A stretch of DNA of 64,000 nucleotides from Amaranthus tricolor (lineage: Eukaryota; Streptophyta; Magnoliopsida; Caryophyllales; Amaranthaceae). Within the stretch, counting starts at the first letter, position 1; each line of letters opens with the position of its first letter. The DNA is taken from NCBI RefSeq assembly GCF_026212465.1, contig NC_080051.1:21483582-21547581 (forward strand), given 5' to 3'. Below are positions 23,469-35,400 of this stretch, one piece after another. Under the pieces are notes generated by a model, which did not search any database, was not told where the DNA came from, and saw nothing but the letters and a program-made list of their open reading frames with translations. Both the position numbers and the translations under genes were made by a program.

Positions 23469-23527
23469 GTGATTGGTGATTGATGATTGGTGATTGGTGA
23501 TTGGTGATTGGTGATCGGTGATTGGCG
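23469..23527. repeat. 8-bp GATTGGTG tandem repeat
   Basis: About seven copies of GATTGGTG with single-base variants (GATTGATG, GATCGGTG) lie just upstream of the ULP1-like gene. A looser continuation (GATCGGCGATCGGCGATGGG) runs to about 23,570. Confidence 0.85.
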
Positions 23528-24247
23528 AGTGAGAGGCGAGTAGCAGTGATCGGCGATCGGCGATGGGTAAGTAGCAGTGAAACTATCAAAGTTTTGTTTG
23601 TGTTTTTTTGGAATATAACTTTTTTTCTTTTCCAAAAAAAACTTGGAAGTAGAGTGAGTACGGGAGTGAGTGAAAACTTGGTCCACCCAAAAGTTAACGC
23701 GGATCAACCCTATTTTAGACATTGCCTTTCCAAATACGAAGAAAAGTTACACTAAGTCAAGTATTCAGAAATAAACAACCAACAAACAACAGCAAAACCT
23801 AGACAATGAGTCACTGCTTATAAGAACCGATTTCAAATCAATTTTCTAAATTAAAGTTTTTCCGTCTTTATAAAGTTTAGAGTTTAAGCGATCACTCTAT
23901 GGTAATAAGTAATTATTTTGCGAGTATAAAAAATAAGCATTTTAATATTATTTTGTCATTTTAATATTATAAGAATAAGGGTGATCAAATTAAAAAAATT
24001 AGAAATATTATTTTATGATCTTAAATTGATTATTTAACGTCATGTCATTATAATTTATAATTAATCATTTACAGATTAGCCGTCTGCTGATAAAACGATT
24101 TCAAAACAAGGACTATATGAAATGGGTCTTGAAAGACCAAGTTGAAGGCCCGAAGGCCCATTAACAAAGATGAAAGTATCCTGATTCCTGCACGGCTGCA
24201 CTTTACTCTCATCTCCTCCCTCTTTTCCTCCAAAAAATCTAGAAAAA

Positions 24248-27200
24248 ATGGCAGCTAAAACCCTACTCCGTTCAGGAAATTCCATCGTAACTCGCTTCCT
24301 CAGCACGGGTTCAACTCAGTTTTCATCAAATTTAACTCACCAAATCCAATCGAAGTTATTGATTACTCCTTCACTATCAAATCTTCGATCTCTTCTATTT
24401 TCTCCTCAAAACGATACCGTTTCGTCCAACATCACCTCCTCGCATGGCTTTACATTTCCTTTCCTTGATGGTACACTTTATTCTCCCTCTATATCAAGGG
24501 AAAGTAATTTTTTGGGTTAGTTTTTTAACTTTTTGTTTGATTTGATCATGAAAATGTAGGAAAAGATAAAATGGTACAAGATAAAAGATTGGAGATTGCA
24601 AATATTGTTAACCCTTGTGGTCAGCCTTCCCTTGAATTCTTCCTTCCTGATGGTAATTCTTGTTCCATTATTTACGAAAAGATTTGCACTTTCTGGTGGT
24701 TCTATATTGATGATTGTATGATATTTGGGAGTATTTTTTTTTTTGATTGTATTTTCTGATAATGGCAATATACTAAGATATGTGTGATGTATTTATGGGG
24801 GATTTGTAGAATTGTATAATGTGATGATTCAACTTTTAGTTCTTGTTGTCTATTTTTGATCATTTCTAGGAAATTCAAATTGGTCTAATGAAATTATAGC
24901 TCAAATTTAATTGAGGTTGGAATGGCTGGTGTTTGAAGGGCTGGTTGTTGTTCCTAAGATGTTTGAATTTAGAGAGTAGAAGATTTGGAGGTGAAAAACA
25001 AGTTTGAATTTTGTTGCTGAAAGACTCGAATTTGGCCATAAAGAGCTTAAGTTCTGATACTTCCAATGGGTTTGTTGCTAATTTATAATTATATACTATG
25101 TAACTATTGTCTAACATATAACTGTGTTTAAATAAAAGATCTATTGGAACAAACCACCTATTTGCAGCTCCACTGAACTTAGCCTGCATCATCACTTGAT
25201 CTCAAAGTAGGAGCTGGGCTCGCTTTACTTGAGCTTGCTTTGGGCTTTTACAAGTGACCTATTCATGTGGTCCAACATACTTAGGGACCAACCTTTTAGT
25301 GGCTCTAAGAAGAGCTTATGAGTTATGACTTATGAGCAAGTGCTGTGTCTCCCTTGTCAGACCTTTTCCTGTAGCACCTTAATCGAGGTTTGTCGATTAT
25401 GGGAAGTTTTTGTAGAAATTAGGTGGCGAGAGTTTCATCATCAATTTTTAAACTAAAATTTTGAAATAATATGCTCAAAGTTGGATGTAAAACGTGTGCT
25501 TATTTTCAATAATAGAAAAGTTAAAATTCTAAGTATTTATATTAAACTGATTCTTTTTGGTTGTTTCAAGTTCATGACCCTTTTCTTGTGCTATGCTTGA
25601 TAATTATGGATTAGAATTATGGAAGTGCGTCTAAAGACTATTGATCATTTGGCTTGTTCTTTTAGCGTTAGGTATTGTGTCTTCTGAAAATGGTATTTTT
25701 ATGGTGTCCCAAATTAAGTTTCCGTCATCGCTTGTAAGAGATTAAAATGGCCTACTCTTTTGCAATGAGAACCATTTTTTTTCCAAATTCAGAAGCTGAA
25801 TATAGCAAAGACACATGCTTGAACACTTAAATCAGATTTTGGAATTTTGTTTAACATATTCTCAACATTGAGAGAATACTATCCATATTTTAGGCATACA
25901 AGTCAAAATGAAGACTTGTGGACTTAGTATAAGGGATCAACTATTAACTACATCTGTCTGTTATCAACTACATTAAACCACATGTTTTTGGTGTGGAAAT
26001 TATATATTCTTGGACTTAATGGCTCAAAATTAGTATTTTTAATTGTTACTGCATATAGGAATTTTGTCTTTGACGATAATCTTTTTGGACTAGATGCTAT
26101 GATAGTTAACATTGGTTTAGAATGAAACTGTAAGTCGCAAGGGGAGCTCGGTTAGTGTACCTGTTCATTATTGTGGGTACAAGAACCGACTCCTAACTTT
26201 GGGGAACAAGAACTGAAACTTGAACCTCAGCCTTTAGCAGCTTAACTTCGTAAGTTTTGGTATTTGTATGTAAAAATGAATATTTCCAGTGCAAATGAAT
26301 TTAAAAACCACTTTTATAAGAACACAAACAAAATGGCAAATCAAAAAGTACTAAACAAACTCCCCAAAGTGTGCCAATACCATTTCTTTCTAATTATTAA
26401 GGTTAAGCAAAATATTACATTATTGAAATTATATATACTTCTTAGAAGTTGTAAAATGCAATGCAAAGAGAGAAAGTCAACGCTGTTTTTAAACTTGAAG
26501 TTAATGATAAAGCATGGAAGAAATGATGGGTGGGTATTAGGGGTAAACCTTTTGATAAATTGGGAACCAGAATCGGTTGAAGACGGTGCCTGGTTTTAGG
26601 AATGGCAATCGGACCGAGACGGGGTTGGAGTGGTTTTGGCCCCTAAACCGTCAGTTTCACAATGGGTCCACACCAGTTTTAGTTCTAATTTTGAAATCCC
26701 ATTTTTTTCTCAACCCTAGTAAGTCGCATGTTGTAGAGGTTGGCCTTTTTTCCCACTACAAGCAAGAGAGGGTGGAGGAATCGATCATCCTATGTGGTGA
26801 GAATCGAATCCTTATCACAAGCGTAGAAGAGAAAACCTTCGACCATTACACTAATCCATAATCCTCCAATTGTATTGTGCATAAAAAGGTTTATCTCCAT
26901 CATAAGGATTTGTTGAGAGGAGAAAGAAGAGAGTGGAACCAATGCTTCATCACCTAGTGATCTCATATACATTATCCCTCCTTTTTGCTAAGCCCACAAA
27001 AAAGTGGTTAACAAATACATATTTTGACTTGATCTACTTCATCCCATCAAAATTATATAGTCAGACTAGAGAGGATTCAGTGCATCATGAAGTTTAATTG
27101 ATTAATAGTAGTAAGGATTAAGGAGTAAGGAGTGAGGACTATGAAGTAGTGTTAATCTTCACTCTTGTAGATGACCAAAGTTGTTGGATGTTAGCAGTAT

Positions 27201-27825
27201 TTGACTATTGGTAGTATTTTGAAGTAAGGATTAGGGAGTAATCTTTTTGTGCTACATATAACATATTTCATGTGGATCTTATACATATAACATAGTTCAT
27301 GTGAATGTTGTCCGCAACTTGATAAATTTGTGGTTGTTCTTTGCAGCTGATGATTCTTCTGGTGATCCAATGATCTTATTTCCCAAAAGAACTTTCCAGC
27401 CAAGCACCCTCCGGCGTAAGAGGAATCACGGTTTCTTTGCACGGTTAGTCTCATTTGTCCTTGCTTTGTTTTTTGCATCACATTTCATTTTGAAGCTGGC
27501 GGAACAGACTAGTTGAAGTTGCGGTTGAATGATTGACCGTCTTTCTTTTTCCTTGACATCATGTATCATTACAAACAAGTGGATTTCCTTCATTAACTTC
27601 TGTTTGAAAACTTGATAAAATGGGAATAGTAACATTGAGAACAAAATGTGATACTAGAATATAAGAGAATTGATTCGAATTGAATTGGTCATGAAAATGA
27701 CATGGTAGCAATTGGCAATTATGTTAAAGTCTATACATATTCTGCGTTGCAGAAAGGCTACAAAAGGTGGGCGAAGAGTGATTGCCCGAAGAATAGCAAA
27801 GGGACGACACAGAGTCACAGCTTAG
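24248..27825 (+). CDS. Mitochondrial large-subunit ribosomal protein bL34m
   Basis: Four exons (24248-24470, 24560-24652, 27347-27443, 27753-27825) encode 161 residues. The C-terminal part carries the bL34 signature: KRTFQPSTLRRKRNHGFFAR across exon 3, and GGRRVIARRIAKGRHRVTA at the end. bL34 is a small rRNA-binding protein near the exit tunnel of the large subunit. The N-terminus, MAAKTLLRSGNSIVTRFLST, is rich in Ser/Arg/Leu with few acids and looks like a mitochondrial presequence; about 110 residues precede the bacterial-like domain, as in plant mitochondrial forms. Exon 2 encodes IANIVNPCGQPSLEFFLP. Intron 2 is 2,694 bp and holds repeats but no gene. All splice sites are GT-AG. A chloroplast destination is less likely but cannot be excluded from sequence. 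Confidence 0.92.
24653..27346 (+). other. Large second intron of bL34m
   Basis: The intron carries no gene I recognise. The open frame 24,875-25,195 (minus) has Leu/Pro/His-rich sequence without a known domain. A region near 26,520-26,700 (GGTAAACC, TTGGGAACC, TGGTTTTGGCCCC) resembles decayed mobile DNA. A small direct repeat of AAGGATTAAGGAGTAA / AAGGATTAGGGAGTAA flanks 27,113-27,240. Confidence 0.4.
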
Positions 27826-28566
27826 AGCTTTTGTCAATCGTATGTAGTTCCGCTAAAACGTTGCAACACTTGGGTTCGTAAGAGAAAACCTTGATCTGGT
27901 GTGTCGGATTGGCTTTGTTTTGTTGGGATACAAGTATATGATGCTAGTAGAGTATCACATAAAATAGTGCGTTGATGATTCGTATTCATCTTTGTTTAAT
28001 TTACATTCTCGATAAAATTAATGGAAAAATAATTACATAAATTGTTAAGTTTTCATTTCAATGCTGTTTAGTGTTTACAACATACATAATCTATGTACTG
28101 CAGGTCCTTTGGATATGGTATCTTCACCGGTTTGCTTGAGTTTACCCACGAGTTTTATAAACTCAAATTCAACGGGGACGATTGGTTAAGATATGAATTT
28201 GTCGATTTACGTTCACATTCAGATTGGAAGATATTTATTTTGGGAATTAAAATTTTGCTAAATTTGATTTGAGATTTTTTTATAAAAAACGTTTATTATT
28301 TCAAATATTCAGTTTGTTATGCTTACACCTGGTCACAATTCCTTAACTCATCCACTCTTACTATGGTCTGTGGCCCTTTTATGAGCATATATCTCATCCC
28401 ATCCAATTTAAAGCTGATTGGTACTTAACTCCCTTATATAAGGGCATGTCTACTGTCTAGTGGGTTTATAAAATTTAGGGAAACAAATATTTGTAACCTT
28501 GTAAATAGGAGATACCAATTAGAGAGAGGGTAATAAATTAAGGTGTAAGGAAAAGAGAAACACAAT

Positions 28567-28703
28567 TTTTGGTGAGAGACTGTCTCATGGTGAGATGCTT
28601 TTTATAGATGGGTTAAAAAGCCCAACTAACATAATTTTTAGCATTTGAGTTTCTTGTTTTGAAGTTGCTTCATCGAGAAACGGTCTTTTATAAGAGTAGC
28701 TCA
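28567..28703. repeat. Short TIR element, GAGACxGTCTC family
   Basis: The left end GGTGAGAGACTGTCTCATGG and the right end GAGAAACGGTCTTTTATAAG are imperfect inverted complements. The middle has GGGTTAAAAAGCCCAACTAA, matching GGTTAAATAGTTCAACTAA in the copy at 29,316. It is probably a MITE. Confidence 0.5.
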
Positions 28704-29315
28704 AAGAGAAAGGAGAGGGGCAATGTTTTCACCTCTTAGAAGAGAAAAAGTAAGAGATAGCTACTAGAGACAATAGCGGAAAATAGGTCGAAAAAGTGAT
28801 AAAAGGTGATGTTATCTACCACGTAGAAAACTTCGAAACCTTATTGCTACCACGTTGAAAAAGTTTTAAAAATACAATCACTAGCGTTTTGTCCAATTTA
28901 AATGTTACTATATAATATTTTTCCGAATTTATCTTAATTCCATGATCTATTTGTTGAAGAATATGCTTTATTTTATTACTGAGCAAAATGTTAGCTAGAT
29001 TGTGTTTAGACCTAAATATTGAATAATTTTTGCTCAAGAATAGTAATTTTTTCAAAGACTAAGAAAGTAAATTTACCTGATTTAGTGGGAGAAAGTAAAA
29101 TTCTTCATTCATGCAAGTTTCTTGGATGCATCGTGATAAAACTCGATTGAAAAGCGAGCACTACTTTTATAAAAGATCATAAATTCAATTTTATCTAATA
29201 TTCTTTATCTTTCAATCTACCTTATAATTTTAAAAAAAAATTAAATCACTAACTGTGTAATTAGATTTAGACCGCCAATTAACATCCTCTTCACATATTT
29301 TAACATACATAAATA

Positions 29316-29450
29316 TTTATATAAGACGGTTTTTTGTAAGACGCGTATTATTATTTATAGGTTAAATAGTTCAACTAATGTAAAATATGAATATATAAAC
29401 CTTTTATTTTGAGGCTGTCTCACTGAGAGATAATCTCTTACAAGACTAGT
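29316..29450. repeat. Short TIR element, same family as 28,567
   Basis: The left end TATATAAGACGGTTTTTTGT and the right end GAGATAATCTCTTACAAGAC, with GGCTGTCTCACTGAGAG just inside, are inverted relative to the 28,567 copy. The shared core GTTNAANNAGTTCAACTAA supports common origin. Confidence 0.5.
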
Positions 29451-30447
29451 AAAAGTTTGAATTTGCCATTTAGTGTTACTATCTATCAAAATAGGGTTGG
29501 TTTTATAATTTTATCATTTTAAACGGTCACATAATAATTTTTGGCAAAAAAAGGTCATGCTATTCAATTTGTAAAAATGTTAAGAGTTACCACGTAAACA
29601 CTTGTCTATCATATAGAAAAGTTAAGAGAGATTTACCTTGTAGAATTTTTCAAAATTAATCAAGAAAAAATCCAATTTATTGTGAGAATTTGAATAAAAA
29701 AACATATGACCAAAAATCATTTGAATTAGATATCATATAAATTAAATTTATATAATTATAATAATAAAATCATGTTCCAAAATATTTAGTAGAAACTTTT
29801 CTTTCAATAAAGTAAGCTAGTTTAATTCAGCAAACAATATTTTTAATATAGTTAAAATATGTTAAGTTTGCAAAAATAAATAAATATAAATATAATAAAA
29901 AGTCAATTTAATTTGTATAATTACCCTTAGCCTGACAATGTCTATTTTCAAAAAAAATTAAATAAATACAAATTTATAATTTTTTGATTCTAAATTACAA
30001 TGGATTATATTAAAATGACTCATTAAATAATGCATCTGTAGTTTTTATTTGAGAGAAGTTGCAAATGATAAAGATCAATCAAAAACAACCTGATCTTTGT
30101 CTGCTTAAAATCTTTAAATTTTATTATTTTGGCTTAATATTTTCATAAGAAATTGATTTCCTTTTTATCAAAAACATACATTTAGAGTCTTATTTTTCTA
30201 CACATCAAGATGACTTCTATTGTGATTCAAATGGTGTAATTATTTGAATTTTACTTCTTGTGGCCCTTTGTTCAAATTATTTCTTTAAATTATCAATATT
30301 GCCTTAAAATTAATAATCTATATGTTTCAAAATAGTGTAATCACTTTATTAATTGTAAATGAAATAGAACTAAAGTTTTTTTTGGGATCAAAGTTCTTAG
30401 AGTTGATTTATCAAATTATTATAAATTGATTGCACTGTTTTATACAA

Positions 30448-30703
30448 CCTCCGTTCCAATTTAGTTGTAACATTGGAAGTATATACGCTATTCACTTAGC
30501 TCTCTTAATCTGTGATTAATTTTTAATCTATAAGTTAAACATAGTCAAGTGAGATCTTATTTGATTCGTCTCGGTGTAAAGATTAATAATATCAAGTTTT
30601 TATAATTTTTTATTATACATAATTAGAGATATTAAGGATGGAATTAGTGTATTAGACCGCGTGAAAAATCCTTATATTACAACTAAAAGGGAACGGAGGA
30701 AGT
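30448..30703. repeat. Stowaway-like MITE
   Basis: CCTCCGTTCCAATTTAGTTG at the left is mirrored by CAACTAAAAGGGAACGGAGG at the right, about 256 bp apart with an AT-rich, non-coding interior. CTCCGTTCC-type ends are typical of Stowaway (Tc1/mariner) MITEs of plants. Confidence 0.8.
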
Positions 30704-31129
30704 ATTGTTTATCACATTTAATAAAAAATTCAAATAAAACCTTTACCACTGAGGATGACCTTCATTCATTGATTTGATCTCCAATCATAATTCTAACTGA
30801 AATGATTAACCTACTTTATTGTAAATGAAATAACAATTGTCGTACTAGAAAGGTTTAATGTCTTTTATTTTGATGGACTAAAGATATATATTTTTTAATT
30901 TTAGATTTATAGTCTAAATGACTTACTAAATTATGTATCTATACTTCTTATTCAAGGAAAGTTGCATATGATATTTGCTACTAAGGATCAATCAAAAACA
31001 ACAATAACTTGTCAATTTTATCAGTACATAAGAATCATAAGAGTAAGTTAGCGTAATGGCTCTCCAAACCCCATCCTATATATAGGAGCTAGCCACTTAA
31101 TAGCATTTTGCTTATGCAATATATATACT

Positions 31130-31336
31130 AGTAACTGTAGTGTTATTCCTGGCAGTTTTTGGGCTCTAAACGAGAAACATAAAAAGACTCTTGTATGAGT
31201 AAAGTTTTAGGTTTTTTTTCTCCTATGCGTCATATAATTTTTTTTTCATCATATTAATGTTAAATAAATTTATAAACTAATTTTTAAGCTGGGCCCTAGA
31301 CGGTTACACTTCAAAACTATTCCCAGGTAAGGTTGT
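31130..31336. repeat. hAT-like MITE, copy 1
   Basis: CCTGGCAGTTTTTGGGCTCTA at the left and, in complement, CCTGGGAATAGTTTTGAAG plus TCTAGGGCCC at the right suggest inverted ends. The interior TCATATAATTTTTTTTTCAT CATATTAATGT (split here) and AAAACTAT are shared with 51,178-51,420. Confidence 0.45.
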
Positions 31337-32497
31337 GATTTGGGCTCAACTACTCAAGCTTCAGAGAGTTGACTTATGTCATCATCATACTAGTGTATTC
31401 CGCTCATAGAAAACAAACTATAATTAGGGTTCCTCACTAGAAAAAAAAAAATCAAGATCAAGACAGTTGACTTATGTAAATATGGATATTATTATGTGTG
31501 ATATTATTGATCTGTTAACAAAATTGTACTGTAGAGATTTGCTGGGGTATATACTGTGTGGTGAAGAAAAAAAGATAGTCCTATCATGAGATGAGATACA
31601 TATACAAAGAGCTTGATCTGCTGGTAAAATAATAAATGTAAGATGTACTCTTCATACACAAACAGACATATCATTTCCTGAATTAGAAACCTCATCTTCA
31701 CAGAAAAATAACTGATTCTTATGTATATTATTCTTATTAACTTATTTTTACTTCTATATCTATTTATGTGGGTCCAATGTATCATACTATATTTTTATTG
31801 TTAAACATGTGAAACCATATCTACATCTACCTGATTAAGCATTCTATCTTTCTTCCTTAAGACCCTGAACTAGAAATATTTAGGTTTCCTTCTGATTCAA
31901 TATTTAATTGGAAAAAACAAGTACTAAATAATTATAATACTTCATATTAATGGATTGTATTTAATGATTGTTAAATTTGGTGTTGTACATAATAGTTAGT
32001 CAACTACTCTTGAACTTTTCGGTTTGATCACATGTGGGGTTATTTTTTCACAATTCTGCTCACATGTGAGTCCATTTTTTAATTGGGCGAGAACATCATT
32101 CTTTCGAACCCTTCACATTGTTTTTCATGGAAGACTGAGATTTTTAAGTTTCAAATTGATTGAAAACTGTCAGCTCTGATACCATAATAAATTTAGGCTT
32201 GTACATAAGACCCACATAATAAGAGAGTTGACTGCATACAAACCCGATGAGGTTTCATTTTAAAATCAATTGGTGATAAGAGGAATAGCACATCAACCTT
32301 ATATATTATAAGAGTCAATTAACTTGTTTGAATTTTTGAATGCGAGATTACATGTGGAATAATAACATCATAAATACTATACCATAATAATAATTATTGT
32401 TCATGCATTATATATTTAAATATTATATATTATATTCCACATTTACATATTTAAAAGACTAAGAAGTAAATGTTATAAAAGCCTAAAGTTGCTATAA

Positions 32498-35400
32498 TCA
32501 GGCATTCCAGCTGCTTGTGCTAGGGATAATGCTAGGGTTCATTACAGCTCCACTGCCACCACATGGTAAGACTGCCAATGATGATGATGATGGTGGTGGT
32601 GGTGATGATGATGATGATGAGGATGATGGTAGTGATGGTAACATGACATGATGCTCATCATGATCCTCATGATTCAGATAGTATTCTAGTACTTGTGGAT
32701 TTGGTATACATGATAGAGTGATTAGTGCTGGCTTAGGAATTGTATGATATGTGTTATCATGATCATGATAATGTGATGTTAATGATGATGGCATGGTATT
32801 ACTAACCTCTCCTTCAAATGAGATCATAGTTTCCAATTTTGGCATCATGGGTGTTAGCTTCATCTTCATGATTGTTTGACGATTGTGATCATCATGATAT
32901 GGTGATGGATGAATGATGGATGATGATTGTGTGCATGACTCATGAAAATTTCCAAATTGGTAATCTAGACTATGATTATCTATCCCAACTTCATTAATTA
33001 AATCATGAAACCCTGATGAAGAAAATGTAGGATCATAATTAGAAGTATCAATTGGTGGAAGAAAAGTATGATCCAAATTATCAAAACCTTGGATGATGGG
33101 ATTCATTGATTGATTAGAACTATTAATGAGATGAGGAATTTGTTCTTGGTTATTATGATTTTGTAGGGGATCAAGGAGATAATTAGGGCTAATAATGGAA
33201 TTACTAATCAAGGGCAAAAAAGGGGGAAATCCTCCAACAATATGATGATTATGATCAATTAGGTTATTTAAGGAAGTATTGTTAGGAAGATAATTAAGAT
33301 GGTGATGATTATTAGAACTGAGAATAGGGTTATTGTTAGTGGTATTGTTAGCAACAACTTGTGAAAGGAGCTTTTTCTTAATGCTTGAATTCCAAAAGTT
33401 CTTCACTTCATTATCTGTTCTTCCTGGTAGATACTTTGCTATTTGAGACCATCTACACCATAATATGTTGAAAGATCAATCAAAACCAATAATATCAAAG
33501 CCTTAATCCCAAAAAATTAAAGTTGACTATATGTTATTTTCTACAGGTGTTTCAAAACAGACTCGACAACACTATATATACCTGACTTTGTAATCGAATC
33601 CGGCTTAACTCGATTTCAAAATGAATTTAAAATTATATAAAAATCTATGTGGACGCGATAACCTATTTTGAACCAATCTGCAACACATAATCTGAAATTG
33701 ACCCAATAATAATCCGAATGAACATCTATAATGATTTCGATATTGACCAAAATATAATAAAAATATATCATGTTAACTTCTTTCATTCAAACATCATGGC
33801 GGCCTATTAATTTAAATCATGTTATATCATTATGACTTACTGTATTATTATTAATGATCAGTAATATATATAAATATATATAGTTTTTCATATGCCATGT
33901 TTTATTTGTGTTATTTAGTCCAAGTTATAATCATTTCACCATGTTATGAAACAGCAATAATTATTTTAAAAATTGTAGGTTAGATTAAGTTGTTGAAGAA
34001 TTATTTTTTACACTTTTCAATACTTATTGAAAGGATTGAACTCTTTTTTCTCAATTATTTGTAGGTAATCTTTAATCTTAACTGATAAAAAAAATAAATT
34101 CTAATGTAGTAAAATAGTATATGAGTATAAGTAATGGTTCAATACCTATCAAATGAAACTGTATAGTCTAGAGAAACTAATGAGTTTAACAACATTTTGG
34201 ATATGTACAAATAATGTGGGTTGTGTTTGAAAACTGAAAATTTATTTTAAATTATAACTTTAATTTACAAATTCGTAAATGAAAAATTTGAAAATCGAAT
34301 GACAAGATTTGAGTATCAATTCTTATCTTCTCAACTTTAATTATTCGCATAAGTAAGAGTAAAATTAGCTGAAATTAAAATTTGTATTTTTGGATTTCCT
34401 TAACACTAAATTTAACTGATCAATTATAGATTTTGAAATGAAATCATAGTTTCCGAATAGAACGGAATTATACTCTAGTATTCTTTTTCGTTTAAAAAAT
34501 TACCAATAAATCAAACCTTAGTAAAGGTCAATCTTACAGATGAATAATTCTTAATTGACAAAATATAAATATACTCCCCCCATTTTTTATTGATATAACC
34601 ATAAAGAATATTCTAGTTAAAGAAAAATAAACTTGTATTTATTAGTTAAATATTAACTTTTTTATTTATATTCATCTCGACCATAAAATTTACTATATAT
34701 TTTATACAATTTCTTATATTTTTATGAAAGGCATTTATTGATACTAAACTTTGAATACATGTTTTTTAAAATTGTGTAAAAAACAAATGTTAACATAATA
34801 AGAAATAGAGAAAATATAATTTAAATTTTAAAAAAATAAACATAAAAGGAAGTAGATGTAGGGTGAAAAATAGGGCAAAAAGGAAGAAGAAAAGGATATT
34901 AAAAAAGAAAGAAAAACCTGTTGCCTAGAATTCTGTGGAGGTCAATGATAAGTGCAGCTTCTTGAGGAGAGAAACTCCCACGTTTTAAGTCAGGTCTCAA
35001 GTAATTTATCCACCTTAGTCTGCAACTCTTTCCACATCTCTGTAACCCTGCAAATCATAAGAAATTCCGAGCATGTTCAATCGTATAGGGTTTTGAAAAA
35101 TCGGAGGCTTAACTATTAGATCACTACAATATAATTTGTTTTTAGTAGGATATATTTAGTGATATTTAATTTAAATGTCGTTATTTCAAATTTGTTATAG
35201 TATATATAGAGGATTTAGTGACATTTATTAGACCCTTTAGCAGTATAATAAAAAGTCACACTAAAGCTTTTTGCGACATAGGATCTAATGACATTTCTCA
35301 CAAATGTCACTATAGACTATAGTGACAATTATATATGCCACTAAAAACCAAATAAAGTGGCGCTAAATCACTTTATAGTAGAACTTAAAATAAAAACCAA

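Larger units (their letters stand above)
14131..23712. mobile_element. Probable decayed Mutator-like element carrying FAR1-type transposase and ULP1-like protease
   Basis: Two broken genes face each other: a FAR1/MULE transposase on the plus strand (14,362-18,240) and a ULP1-like protease gene on the minus strand (23,100-19,057). Plant MULEs that have acquired ULP1-like sequence are an established class (for example the Kaonashi group of Arabidopsis), and the converging layout fits. Candidate ends are about 14,136-14,153 (ACTTGTGTGGACCAA) and, in complement, about 23,677-23,700 (ACTTTTGGGTGGACCAA), a short inverted match. I see no clear target duplication and the true boundaries are uncertain. 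A shared motif, GTTACCCCT with TTGTAAAACA, occurs throughout the element. Confidence 0.55.
27826..32497. other. AT-rich intergenic region with several MITEs
   Basis: The first 200-250 bp are probably the bL34m 3' UTR. No gene was recognised in the remaining 4.4 kb. Short TIR elements are listed separately (28,567, 29,316, 30,448 and 31,130). A purine-rich stretch at about 28,700-28,800 and long A/T runs fill the rest. The 3' end of the MYB gene lies at the right. Confidence 0.5.

Noticed and set aside
23469..23570. CRISPR-like direct repeats
   Set aside because: The 8-bp units are contiguous without spacers, and this is plant nuclear DNA; it is a simple minisatellite.
24875..25195. 106-residue minus-strand frame in the bL34m intron
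   Set aside because: No recognisable domain, no exon partners, and composition typical of AT-rich intron sequence.
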